From: Acidobacteriota bacterium
Lineage (GTDB): Bacteria > Acidobacteriota > Blastocatellia > UBA7656
Reading direction: 5' to 3'
DNA length: 34,402 nt
Assembly (NCBI GenBank): GCA_016201275.1
Contig: JACQDB010000144.1
Coordinates: forward strand, 1 to 34,402
Part shown: positions 8,409-15,621 of the stretch, piece by piece
How the letters are laid out: each line of letters begins with the position of its first letter
Numbering within the stretch: the stretch's first letter is position 1
Notes under the pieces: model-generated
Database searches by the model: none
What the model was told of the DNA's origin: nothing
Seen by the model: the letters and a program-made list of their open reading frames with translations, nothing else
Made by a program: the position numbers and the translations under genes

Positions 8409-8647
8409 AATCCCCCAACGGCAGTTGGGCGATGGTTAAAGTCCAACCTACACCGCAGGCGAGCAAAGTTTTTTGCAATCCCCCCAACGGCAGTTGGGGG
8501 GATGCTTAAAGTCCAGCCTTGAGCATCGGGCAAGGTTGGACTTTAAGTATCCACCGACGGAAGTCGGTGGGATTAGTTGATCTTTCGCTGCCTTTCGTAG
8601 GCTGAACTTTAAGCATCCCCCAACTGCCGTTGGGGGGATTAGCAAGG
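8409..8647. repeat. Cluster of four REP-like palindromic units (PPTAVGG type)
   Basis: Four units of about 44 bp occur, two forward (8409-8450, 8477-8520) and two reverse (8531-8575, 8599-8647). Each has a stem such as CCCCCCAAC/GTTGGGGGG with a four-base loop, followed by a side motif CTTAAAGTCCAGCCT. In the third unit the stem reads CCACCGAC/GTCGGTGG: two base pairs differ from the others yet pairing is kept. In all frames the repeat translates to peptides like IPPTAVGG, which explains spurious open frames here. Confidence 0.8.
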
Positions 8648-8789
8648 CTGGTTCGTCTCTGGAAAATGTACAAAGTCGAGCTAACAATGCGACGAGTTTC
8701 ACTAATGCCGCAAGCCGACAGACGAGCTATTCCTGCGATGCGATGAAGCGCTTGTACCGCGCTATGTTGCCGATAGGACGACAAGCCAA

Positions 8790-9395
8790 TCACGATGGGA
8801 CAGCAGATTGTTGTTGGTGTTTGAGCGCTTGTTCAATGAACAGGCGATGCGCTCTTTCATCGTCGGTCAATTCGGGGTGAAAGGTGGCCGCAAAGATTTT
8901 GCCTTGGCGCACAAACACCGGCTCGCCCTTGATGCTTGCCAGCGTTTCAACCTCTGCGGCAAGGGATGTGAAGCGCGGGGCGCGTATGAACACCGCTTCC
9001 ATCGCGCCGCCTGCCAGAGAGGTTGCGACCTCGGCGATGTGGCTGTCGAGTTGCCTGCCGTAGCCGTTGCGTTCAATGGAAACATCGAGCAAGCCTAGCG
9101 ATAGTTGCGGCGGATTGGTTACTTCACGCGCCAGTAGAATCGCTCCGGCGCAGGTTCCGAAAATCGGTTTTCCCTCACCGGCAAATTGGCGTATCGGTTC
9201 CAACAGATTTTCGCCGGTCAGAAATTTCACCATCGTGGTGCTTTCGCCGCCGGGAAGAATCAGCCCATCTACCTGAGCGAGTTCATCAGCGCGCCGCACC
9301 TCGATGGCTTCAATGCCGATGCGCCGCAGCATACGAAGGTGCGCGGCGTAATCTCCTTGAAGCGCCAAAACCCCTATTTTTATTGATGATTTCAT
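8790..9395 (-). CDS. pdxT: Pyridoxal 5'-phosphate synthase, glutaminase subunit PdxT
   Basis: Hydrolyses glutamine and passes ammonia to PdxS for direct PLP synthesis. The chosen start is ATG at 9395 (201 residues, normal for the family; MKSSIKIGVLALQGDYAAHL is the typical N-terminus). The open frame extends 41 codons upstream, but that part is atypical and runs into the GNAT gene. Class I glutaminase features are visible: GGES (49-52), nucleophile Cys82 (GTCAGAILLA), and His173/Glu175 (FHPE). The ribosome binding site is poor. It follows GNAT by 55 bases and is last in the Lrp-aminotransferase-PhzF-PdxS-GNAT-PdxT string, so pdxS and pdxT are split by an unrelated gene. Confidence 0.95.
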   Translation of the reverse strand: MKSSIKIGVLALQGDYAAHLRMLRRIGIEAIEVRRADELAQVDGLILPGGESTTMVKFLTGENLLEPIRQFAGEGKPIFGTCAGAILLAREVTNPPQLSLGLLDVSIERNGYGRQLDSHIAEVATSLAGGAMEAVFIRAPRFTSLAAEVETLASIKGEPVFVRQGKIFAATFHPELTDDERAHRLFIEQALKHQQQSAVPS

Positions 9396-9450
9396 CGTTA
9401 TATGCTTAAGGTGCGGCCAACCAAGCCGCCGCAGCGATGCGCCGAAACCT

Positions 9451-9912
9451 TCACTTGAAAAAATCTTTTTCCAGTCGCATGATCGCCGAGTCGGCTTCGC
9501 TAAAGCCATTCTTGACATAAAAGGCGCGGCGATAACTTTCGCGGCTGCGTCGCGTATTCAACTCTAAACGCTGTGCGCCGATTGTTGTGGCAAAGGCTTT
9601 GGCTTCCTGTAACAGCGCGCCTCCTATGCCTAACCCTCGCGCTGCGTCCGCCACTACGAGTTCATCTATGCAGACGAGGTTTCCGAGCAAGCGCAGTTGC
9701 GGTCTTTGCGAAAGCGTCATCAAACCAAGCGCACGCCCATCGCTATGTTCGGCCAGGAGAATCAGCGCATCCTGATGCTGCAACAGTTCCTTGAAGACGC
9801 GCTTGAACGCTTCGCCATCAAGATGCGTATAGCCGAGCGCTTGAATCAACTCGAAGGCTTTCTCTACATCTTTTGCAGTGGCACGGCGAATTGTAAAAGC
9901 TTTCTCGCTCAT
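9451..9912 (-). CDS. GNAT-family N-acetyltransferase
   Basis: A 153-residue cytosolic acyltransferase that would transfer an acetyl group from acetyl-CoA to an amine; the substrate is unknown. The fold signature is visible: N-terminal TIRRATAKDVEKAFELI, the acetyl-CoA loop ARGLGIGGALL (R92-x-x-G-x-G form) and the C-terminal YRRAFYVKNGFSE typical of motif B. ATG at 9912 has a GAGGCGAG stretch upstream. It lies between pdxS and pdxT on the same strand, 214 bases after pdxS, so it may be co-transcribed, but the gap leaves room for separate control. Nothing in the sequence ties it chemically to PLP. Confidence 0.88.
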   Translation of the reverse strand: MSEKAFTIRRATAKDVEKAFELIQALGYTHLDGEAFKRVFKELLQHQDALILLAEHSDGRALGLMTLSQRPQLRLLGNLVCIDELVVADAARGLGIGGALLQEAKAFATTIGAQRLELNTRRSRESYRRAFYVKNGFSEADSAIMRLEKDFFK

Positions 9913-10126
9913 CGAAGATTAATCTCGCCTCAAATCATGACTCACCGTTGTGGAAGCACTGTACGGGCGACGCTGCGGTAATCGCCCTTCAGTGAACAGC
10001 CGTACAAACCGAGCAACCGAATAGTTCGGCAAAGGGGGCAGGCACAGAGGCCAGCCCGTACATAAGCACGGATGGCTCGCCTTACCCAGACTAGGCAATC
10101 GCCCTTGTCGCCTTGCGGCAAGCGCT

Positions 10127-11008
10127 TCACCAGCCGCGAGTCTGTAGCAATTCGCTTTCGGGAAGTTTCGCTATATCCAAACCCGGCATCGCCTCGCCTA
10201 GTTCTTCGCTGGCTTCCAGCACCATCAATGGGTTTTGATAATGGGTTGTCGCTTTGACGATAGCGCGTGCGCGTGCCGCCGGATCAGATGATTTGAAAAT
10301 ACCTGAACCGACGAACACCGTTTCGGCTCCCAACTGCATACACAAAGAAGCGTCCGCAGGTGTAGCGATGCCGCCTGCCGCGAAATTTGGTACGGGGAGC
10401 TTGCCGTCCTTTGCCACCATACGCACCAACTCATAAGGCGCGCCCAAATTTTTTGCTTCGGCCATCAACTCTTCTGCGCCGAGAATCGTCAACCGCTTAA
10501 TGTCGTGGCTGATTTGTCTGAGGTGACGCACCGCTTCGACGATGTTGCCGGAACCGGCTTCGCCTTTAGTGCGTATCATCGCCGCGCCTTCACCTATGCG
10601 ACGCAAGGCTTCGCCCAGATTTCTTGCCCCACAAACGAACGGAACTTTGAATTGATGTTTGTCCACATGATGCTCTTCATCGGCAGGGGTCAAGACTTCG
10701 CTTTCATCTATAAAATCTACGCCCAGCGCCTCCAGCACTTGCGCCTCGGCGAAATGGCCTATGCGAACTTTCGCCATGACCGGAATGCTGACGACGGCCA
10801 TGATTTCACGAATCTTTTTCGGTGAGGCCATGCGCGCCACCCCGCCATCGCGGCGAATGTCTGCGGGAACACGCTCCAGCGCCATCACCGCTACGGCTCC
10901 GGCATCTTCGGCAATCTTGGCTTGCTCGGCGTTGGTCACATCCATGATGACGCCGCCTTTGAGCATCTCCGCTAACCCGGTTTTCAATCGTATGCTGTTG
11001 TCTGTCAT
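10127..11008 (-). CDS. pdxS: Pyridoxal 5'-phosphate synthase, lyase subunit PdxS
   Basis: Condenses ribose 5-phosphate, glyceraldehyde 3-phosphate and PdxT-derived ammonia into PLP; normally a dodecamer decorated with PdxT. ATG at 11008 is preceded by AAAGGGGA at ideal distance and gives 293 residues, the family size; the 25 extra upstream codons are not conserved in style. Family residues are present: Asp23 ([10 protein letters not shown]), Lys80 ([12 protein letters not shown]) and Lys148 (RTKGEAGSG), matching Asp24, Lys81 and Lys149 of the B. subtilis enzyme. It follows phzF by 96 bases; a strong hairpin fills that gap and could adjust its expression. Confidence 0.97.
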   Translation of the reverse strand: MTDNSIRLKTGLAEMLKGGVIMDVTNAEQAKIAEDAGAVAVMALERVPADIRRDGGVARMASPKKIREIMAVVSIPVMAKVRIGHFAEAQVLEALGVDFIDESEVLTPADEEHHVDKHQFKVPFVCGARNLGEALRRIGEGAAMIRTKGEAGSGNIVEAVRHLRQISHDIKRLTILGAEELMAEAKNLGAPYELVRMVAKDGKLPVPNFAAGGIATPADASLCMQLGAETVFVGSGIFKSSDPAARARAIVKATTHYQNPLMVLEASEELGEAMPGLDIAKLPESELLQTRGW

Positions 11009-11048
11009 TTTCTTATCCCCTTTATAATGTCTCTGCCAAATCGAAGGC

Positions 11049-11089
11049 GATGACTTGAAATAGGCTACTGTAGCCGGTTTCACGTCATC
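11049..11089. repeat. Strong 41-nt hairpin between phzF and pdxS
   Basis: The sequence is almost fully symmetric about 11069: GATGAC/GTCATC, TGAAA/TTTCA and GGCTAC/GTAGCC pair in register, with two mismatches in 20 positions. No T tract follows on the transcribed (reverse) strand, so it is not a typical terminator. It lies 41 bases upstream of the pdxS start and 16 bases past the phzF stop. Confidence 0.6.
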
Positions 11090-11104
11090 AAGGCTTTCGA
11101 TGCG

Positions 11105-12019
11105 CTAAACGAAAAGCTCTCCTTGCCCGGAGATGACCACATTTCCGCCGACGTGAATCGCGGCAATTTGCTGGGACGCTTCGTCCTTCTCCACGGCAAT
11201 TTTCAGAATGCTGGGACGGTGCATCTCGAATCCCTGCTCGCTGATGATGCGAGTTATCGGTTGCACCTCAACCAGTTTTTGCGCCACCAGATAAAATCCC
11301 AGAGGCCCGTTTGCCGAACCCGTAGCGGCATCTTCGAGGATGCCTTCGACCGGCGCAAAGACCCGACAATGCACGGTGCTGGAGGGCAGCAGGGTTTCCA
11401 TAGTGAAGGCCATGACGGTTTTTGCTCCGGCTTCGTGGCTGATGTCGGCCAAGCCTGCGGCGTCCACCTTGATTCGTGCGACGGCCTGCAAAGAGGCAAC
11501 CGGAATCATCAACACCGGTATGCCGTTGAATAACACCTGCACAGGCAAATTGGTTGAGGCAATATCTGATTCCGCCAGCGCCAGCGCTTTTGCCAATCGC
11601 GCCGTGTCCGTCCATACCGATTGCACAACCGGCAGAGGCTGCGTCATCTCTGTGAATCCCGGTTGGTCGTTGGTGATGTCAACCTTGATGACGATTTCGC
11701 CAACGCCGGTTTCCAGGCGGACGTTGGTTGACGGCGCGCTCCACGCTTTCATTTTTTGCGCGACGATGACAAAACCGGAACCGACCAGCGGATGACCGGC
11801 AAACGGCAATTCTTCATGCGGCGTAAAAATTCGCACGCGAAAATCGCCGCTTGATTCGGGTGGCAACAGAAAAGTGGTCTCCGAGTAATTCATTTCGCGG
11901 GCGATGTTCTGCATGGTCGCTTTGTCCAAACCGTTGCCGTCAAGATAAACGGCGAGTTGATTGCCGCCGAATTGTGTATCGGTGAAGACATCTGCAATGA
12001 TGAATTTTTTGTTGCTCAT
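11105..12019 (-). CDS. PhzF-family isomerase
   Basis: A 304-residue protein of the PhzF/diaminopimelate-epimerase fold. In phenazine makers PhzF isomerises dihydrohydroxyanthranilate, but most family members have unknown substrates and no phenazine gene is nearby. Family features: N-terminal IIADVFTDTQFGGNQLAVY, Glu47 in MNYSETTFL (catalytic acid position), LPFAGHPLVGS (71-81) and EDAATGSANGPLGFYL near the C-terminus. ATG at 12019 follows GGAGAG. It is 95 bases after the aminotransferase and 96 before pdxS on the same strand; the setting suggests amino-acid or amine metabolism, by inference only. Confidence 0.9.
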   Translation of the reverse strand: MSNKKFIIADVFTDTQFGGNQLAVYLDGNGLDKATMQNIAREMNYSETTFLLPPESSGDFRVRIFTPHEELPFAGHPLVGSGFVIVAQKMKAWSAPSTNVRLETGVGEIVIKVDITNDQPGFTEMTQPLPVVQSVWTDTARLAKALALAESDIASTNLPVQVLFNGIPVLMIPVASLQAVARIKVDAAGLADISHEAGAKTVMAFTMETLLPSSTVHCRVFAPVEGILEDAATGSANGPLGFYLVAQKLVEVQPITRIISEQGFEMHRPSILKIAVEKDEASQQIAAIHVGGNVVISGQGELFV

Positions 12020-12114
12020 CGTTTCTCTCCATTTCGTCTTTCGGCAAACGGCCAGTTGCTACCCACTCACCACCCCCGGCGCGGCCTTTTTACTTTTGCC
12101 TTTTGCCTTGTGGT

Positions 12115-13377
12115 TTATCCGAGGTGATCTTTAATCACCTTGCCGAGTCGTTTGATTCCTTCTTCAATCCTTTCCGGTGTGCTGTTGGAAAAATTCAAGC
12201 GGATGAAATTTTCTTTTGCATCCCTGGCGAAAAACGGCGCGCCCGGTACAAACGCTACACGCTCCCGCAAAGCTTCATCGAGCAATTTCGTGCCATTGAT
12301 ATTTTCCGGCAACTCGACCCATAAAAACAAACCGCCTTCCGGTTTCGTCCATCGGGTCGTTGCCGGGAAATATTTTTCGATGGCTTGTTTCATGGCTTCG
12401 CAACGCTCGCCATAAACTTTGCACAATACTTCGATATGACCTGCGTAATCGAAAAGCTCAAGGGCTTTGGCGGCGGCGCGTTGGACTATCGTGCCGGTGT
12501 GCAAGTCGGCAGCCTGTTTGCACACCACCAGTTCCTGTATCACTTCCGTAGCCGCAACGACCCAGCCGATTCGCAATCCCGGACTGAGAGTTTTGGAAAA
12601 CGTGCTGACGTGAATCACCAGCCCGTCTTGATCGAATGAAGCCAATGGCGGCAAACGCTCGCCGCGATAACGCAACTCGCCATACGGGTTGTCTTCGAGA
12701 ATCGGCACGCGATAGCGCCGCGCTATTTCGACCAATTGCTGGCGGCGTTCCAATGCCATCGTGGTGCCCTTCGGGTTATGAAAGTCTGCGACTACATAAA
12801 TCAATTTCGGGTTTTCCGTTTGAATGGCGCTTTCCAGATGTTCGAGACACATTCCTTCATCGTCGCTTTCCAGCGCAACGAAGTCGGCTTCGTAAGCGTT
12901 GAACGCCTGCAAAGCGGCAATGTAAGAAGGATTTTCGACGATGACTTTGTCGCCTTTTTCCAGAAAGATTTTCGCCACCAAGTCTATGCCTTGCTGCGAA
13001 CCGCTGGTGATTAACACGCGCTCGGCATCGGCTTGTATGCCTTGCGAATTCATTCTGGCGGCAATCCATTGGCGCAACGGCAACCAACCTTCCGTGGTGC
13101 TGTACTGCAACGCCGCGTTGCCGCTTTCGGCAAAGACTTCGGCATGAGCTTTGGCGATGATGTCAACAGGGAATAGTTCCGGGGCCGGCAGGCCACCGGC
13201 AAAGGAAATAACTTCGGGCTTTTCCGTGACCTTGAGAATTTCGCGGACGGCGGAAACGCCTATGCGCGACATTCTTCGGGCAAAGCGATAGTTGGGCAGA
13301 TGCGAAAGCGCTGCGACGCTGGACGGAGAACTAGATGAATCGGTTTCGCTGGCAACGGCTGAATCTTTCAAGGTCAT
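12115..13377 (-). CDS. PLP-dependent aminotransferase, class I/II (LysN/ARO8-like)
   Basis: A 420-residue fold-type I aminotransferase resembling 2-aminoadipate/aromatic aminotransferases and the catalytic part of MocR proteins, without their helix-turn-helix. Visible: ISFAGGLPAPELFP (substrate-side N-terminal motif), TSGSQQGIDLVA (cofactor phosphate loop), FHNPKGTTM (Asn201), EDNPYGELRY (Asp229) and STFSKTLSPGLRIGW with Lys262 as the PLP-binding lysine. ATG at 13377 has GGAG upstream. It starts 40 bases after the Lrp/AsnC regulator ends and is followed by phzF and the PLP synthase genes, so cofactor supply and a cofactor-using enzyme are probably controlled together. The amino donor cannot be deduced. 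Confidence 0.93.
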   Translation of the reverse strand: MTLKDSAVASETDSSSSPSSVAALSHLPNYRFARRMSRIGVSAVREILKVTEKPEVISFAGGLPAPELFPVDIIAKAHAEVFAESGNAALQYSTTEGWLPLRQWIAARMNSQGIQADAERVLITSGSQQGIDLVAKIFLEKGDKVIVENPSYIAALQAFNAYEADFVALESDDEGMCLEHLESAIQTENPKLIYVVADFHNPKGTTMALERRQQLVEIARRYRVPILEDNPYGELRYRGERLPPLASFDQDGLVIHVSTFSKTLSPGLRIGWVVAATEVIQELVVCKQAADLHTGTIVQRAAAKALELFDYAGHIEVLCKVYGERCEAMKQAIEKYFPATTRWTKPEGGLFLWVELPENINGTKLLDEALRERVAFVPGAPFFARDAKENFIRLNFSNSTPERIEEGIKRLGKVIKDHLG

Positions 13378-13417
13378 TCACAGACTCCTTCATAAAATAA
13401 GATTTGCGTAAGGCTGG

Positions 13418-13927
13418 CTAGGCTTTGCGTTTCGGCTTGCCTCCTCTGATCTGGTGGTTTTCACTGAGGCTGCCGTGGGGATGAATGTAGGTTCCTTCTT
13501 TGACGGAGTGTAGCACGATGGTGGTTTGCGTTCGCGTGACTCCGGGGATAGTTCGCAGTTTGACGGAGATCAACTCGTCGAGCTTTTCGGTGTTTTCGGT
13601 TTTGACTTTCAGCAGGTAGGAGTCCTTGCCGGTGACGTGGTGACACTCCAGAACTTCCGGCAGACTAAGAATTTTTTTAGCAAAGGCTTTGTTAAATTTC
13701 GGATGCACGATGCCGACGCCGATAAAGGCGAAAATATCGTTGCCCAGTTTGCGCGCATTTACATAGGCCGCATAACCGGTGATAACGCCTTCCTGCTCCA
13801 ACTTCTTCATGCGTTCGGCGACCGCTGGTTGCGATAGTCCGACCGCGCTCGCCAGTTCCGATTGAGTGGCGCGGGCGTTCTGTTGCAGGATTTCCAAAAG
13901 CTTATAATCTATAGAATCAAAATTCAT
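13418..13927 (-). CDS. Lrp/AsnC-family transcriptional regulator
   Basis: A 169-residue amino-acid-responsive regulator. ATG at 13927 gives the classical N-terminus MNFDSIDYKLLEILQQNARA; an open frame extends 74 codons upstream but covers the promoter and is untypical. The helix-turn-helix is TQSELASAVGLSQPAVAERMKKLEQ (about 20-45, quoted in part: SELASAVGLSQPAVAERMK), followed by VITGYAAYVN and the ligand-binding RAM domain (about 65-145). The C-terminus is Lys/Arg rich. It lies 40 bases before the aminotransferase and heads the operon, so it probably controls it in response to an amino acid and may regulate itself. Confidence 0.93.
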   Translation of the reverse strand: MNFDSIDYKLLEILQQNARATQSELASAVGLSQPAVAERMKKLEQEGVITGYAAYVNARKLGNDIFAFIGVGIVHPKFNKAFAKKILSLPEVLECHHVTGKDSYLLKVKTENTEKLDELISVKLRTIPGVTRTQTTIVLHSVKEGTYIHPHGSLSENHQIRGGKPKRKA

Positions 13928-13964
13928 TTTACCTATAAATGTTAAGAAATTAACCGCGCTGTCT

Positions 13965-13993
13965 ATAATATCTTTGAAAGGTAGAAACGTCAA
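13965..13993 (-). promoter_or_regulatory. Sigma-70-type promoter for the lrp-aminotransferase-pdx operon
   Basis: On the reverse strand TTGACG (13988-13993) is followed after 17 bases by TATTAT (13965-13970), each one base from consensus. It lies 38 bases before the lrp start codon at 13927. The divergent truA gene begins at 14102. Confidence 0.7.
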
Positions 13994-14101
13994 TGCAGCC
14001 GAAAGTGAGTTGCAGCAGCAGCGGCGAAGGCCATTTCTTTTATTGACAGGCGGCCTATGGTGCGGCAATCTCAATACGAAGTGAGGGGATGAATTACGAG
14101 T

Positions 14102-14902
14102 ATGAAGACTTATAAATTGACCATTGAATATGACGGAACCCGTTATCACGGATGGCAGGAGCAGAAGACGGCGCGCACCATTTACGGCGAAATTCGTCAG
14201 GCTGCCAAAGAGTATTTCCGTGCGCCGATTATTTTAGGCGGGGCGGGAAGAACCGATTCCGGGGTACACGCCTTGGCACAGGTGGCGCATCTGCGGGTCG
14301 AAAGTTCAGCCTCTAGCAGAGAGGTGCAGTATGCCTTGAATGATCAATTGCCCCCAGACATCAACATCATCAAAGTCGAAGAGCAGCATCTGTCGTTCAA
14401 TGCGCGGCACGAAGCGATTACCCGCTACTACCTTTATCAAATCGCCCAGCGCCGCACCGCCTTCGCGAAAAAATATGTCTGGTGGATCAAAGACAGTCTG
14501 GAGGTTGCGCCGATGCAGAATGCCGCAGAGTTTTTAGTCGGGCGACATGACTTTCAAAATTTCTGCGAACCCAGAGAAGACGATGGCAGCACGAAAGTCG
14601 TAGTCGAGTCGGTGGACTTAAAAGTGGATGGCGATTTGATTTTGTTCCGCATCGGCGCGTCGCACTTTTTATGGAAGATGGTCAGGCGCATAGTCGGCAC
14701 GTTGGTGGGCGTCGGGCGCGGCCAGCTTTCCGCGTCCGCGTTCAACCAATTAATGAAACCCTTACCCACCAATGGGAAAGCCATTTTTGATATTGCAGCC
14801 AACACGGCTCCGCCCTCCGGCCTCTTTTTAGAGAAGATCATTTATGACAAAACGGAACGGGTTGACGATCTCGCACCAGCCTTTTCGGTGAAACGGTTTT
14901 AG
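14102..14902 (+). CDS. truA: tRNA pseudouridine(38-40) synthase TruA
   Basis: Converts uridines 38-40 in the anticodon arm of tRNAs to pseudouridine. The 266-residue product has the family start KLTIEYDGTRYHGWQEQ, the catalytic Asp52 in GGAGRTDSGVHALAQ, and C-terminal FLWKMVRRIVGTLVGVGRG, all standard for TruA. ATG at 14102 is preceded by GAGGGG about 13 bases away. It is transcribed away from the lrp operon; a TTGACA at 14043-14048 could serve as a -35 box but no good -10 follows. No partner gene is evident, and the downstream metal-efflux cluster has its own promoter. Confidence 0.96.
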   Translation: MKTYKLTIEYDGTRYHGWQEQKTARTIYGEIRQAAKEYFRAPIILGGAGRTDSGVHALAQVAHLRVESSASSREVQYALNDQLPPDINIIKVEEQHLSFNARHEAITRYYLYQIAQRRTAFAKKYVWWIKDSLEVAPMQNAAEFLVGRHDFQNFCEPREDDGSTKVVVESVDLKVDGDLILFRIGASHFLWKMVRRIVGTLVGVGRGQLSASAFNQLMKPLPTNGKAIFDIAANTAPPSGLFLEKIIYDKTERVDDLAPAFSVKRF

Positions 14903-15064
14903 CTGCAGCGGTCTTTTGCCGTGTCTGAAATCGTTTCAACCGCACCGCATCATGGCGTTTTCGGCGGTGCGAGTTCGCCACCCTGAAAGGGCGCAATTCA
15001 CTAGCCCAGCCCAACGGACTGGGGACGCACTTGCACCCAGCCCTACCAACCTGACGATGATTTA

Positions 15065-15093
15065 TTGCCAACCATCAGGAGGCTGGCTATACT
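15065..15093 (+). promoter_or_regulatory. Promoter of the metal-efflux cluster with a dyad in the spacer
   Basis: TTGCCA (15065-15070) and TATACT (15088-15093) are separated by exactly 17 bases. GCCAACC (15067-15073) and GGCTGGC (15081-15087) form a 7-bp inverted repeat with one mismatch, starting inside the -35 box and ending just before the -10 box. This is a natural place for a metal-responsive repressor or activator to bind. The start codon at 15113 is only about 20 bases beyond. Confidence 0.55.
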
Positions 15094-15112
15094 ATCTGCG
15101 TTTTTGATTCGT

Positions 15113-15502
15113 ATGAGATACACCGGCTTACATAAAATCATAATCCTGCTGCTCTTCGCTTTTGCGCTGTCGGATATTTTATCCGGCGAGATTTGCAACG
15201 ATGAGTTGAATGGACTCAATGCCAGTTGTATCGCCTTGCTGCCAAGCGCTGAGGCGCTTCAACAAAACTCTACAGACCGCAACCTTGAGGTAAAGATGGA
15301 TGGCGCTGAATCTCGCCAGCAAGGCTCAACCGCTAGTCCTCCACATTGCCTAGATTGCTTTTGTTGTTGCACTCATATTTTGCCGTCCACAAAATTTGTC
15401 TCTATCTATTCGCCTAATAATCAAGTGCCGGTTGTTCGGCGCAGCAGTATTCTGCCTTCAGCACCCGCCAAAGATACCTTTCACCCGCCGCGTATTGCCT
15501 AA
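15113..15502 (+). CDS. Small exported Cys/His-rich protein preceding the efflux genes
   Basis: A 129-residue protein from ATG at 15113; an in-frame TTG at 15065 would overlap the promoter and is rejected. It begins with a basic residue group and a hydrophobic stretch (KIIILLLFAFALSDILSG) that looks like a signal peptide or membrane anchor. The middle is polar; the striking part is HCLDCFCCCTHIL (about residues 81-93), with five Cys and two His in thirteen residues, a likely metal-binding site. The tail is basic and Pro/Ser rich. No Shine-Dalgarno is visible and the leader would be very short. Located 119 bases before czcC, it probably handles the same metals in the periplasm. I do not recognise a named family; small exported Cys proteins are often seen beside CzcCBA pumps. 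Confidence 0.7.
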   Translation: MRYTGLHKIIILLLFAFALSDILSGEICNDELNGLNASCIALLPSAEALQQNSTDRNLEVKMDGAESRQQGSTASPPHCLDCFCCCTHILPSTKFVSIYSPNNQVPVVRRSSILPSAPAKDTFHPPRIA

Positions 15503-15621
15503 GCTTTTCACGCCACTTGTCACTTTCATAGTTGATTTCATCATTGGCATTTGAGCCTTGCGGTGTCGGCTATTTCCATGGCGCAGACCGCTAGCGGCTC
15601 AGTGAAGAGAAAGGGAAAACG

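Larger units (their letters stand above)
7542..8789. other. 1.25-kb intergenic island of repeats without a credible gene
   Basis: Contents: the kinase promoter (7611-7639), a possible fragment of an RHS-like gene on the reverse strand (7818-7937), a small perfect hairpin GCGCTCTG-T-CAGAGCGC (7942-7958), copy B of the GAGCGGTTTT element (8084-8210), a minor inverted repeat (ATTGAACCT/AGGTTCAAT, about 8283-8316), and a cluster of four REP-like units (8409-8647). Open frames here, including 115 codons at 7755-8102 (+), show no family features and run through the repeats. The pdxT operon ends at its right border. Confidence 0.65.

Noticed and set aside
8409-8647. Possible CRISPR array
   Set aside because: Only four units, in both orientations, with uneven spacing and long palindromes; there are no cas genes.
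8345-8793. Three reverse-strand open frames with repeated IPPTAVGG peptides
   Set aside because: They arise from the palindromic REP-like units, appear in several frames, and lack ribosome binding sites or domains.
9396-9518. 41-residue N-terminal extension of PdxT
   Set aside because: It overlaps the end of the GNAT gene and precedes the canonical PdxT N-terminus; normal length is reached from 9395.
11105-12019. Phenazine biosynthesis cluster, suggested by the PhzF-family gene
   Set aside because: No other phz gene is present; PhzF-like proteins are widespread with unknown functions.
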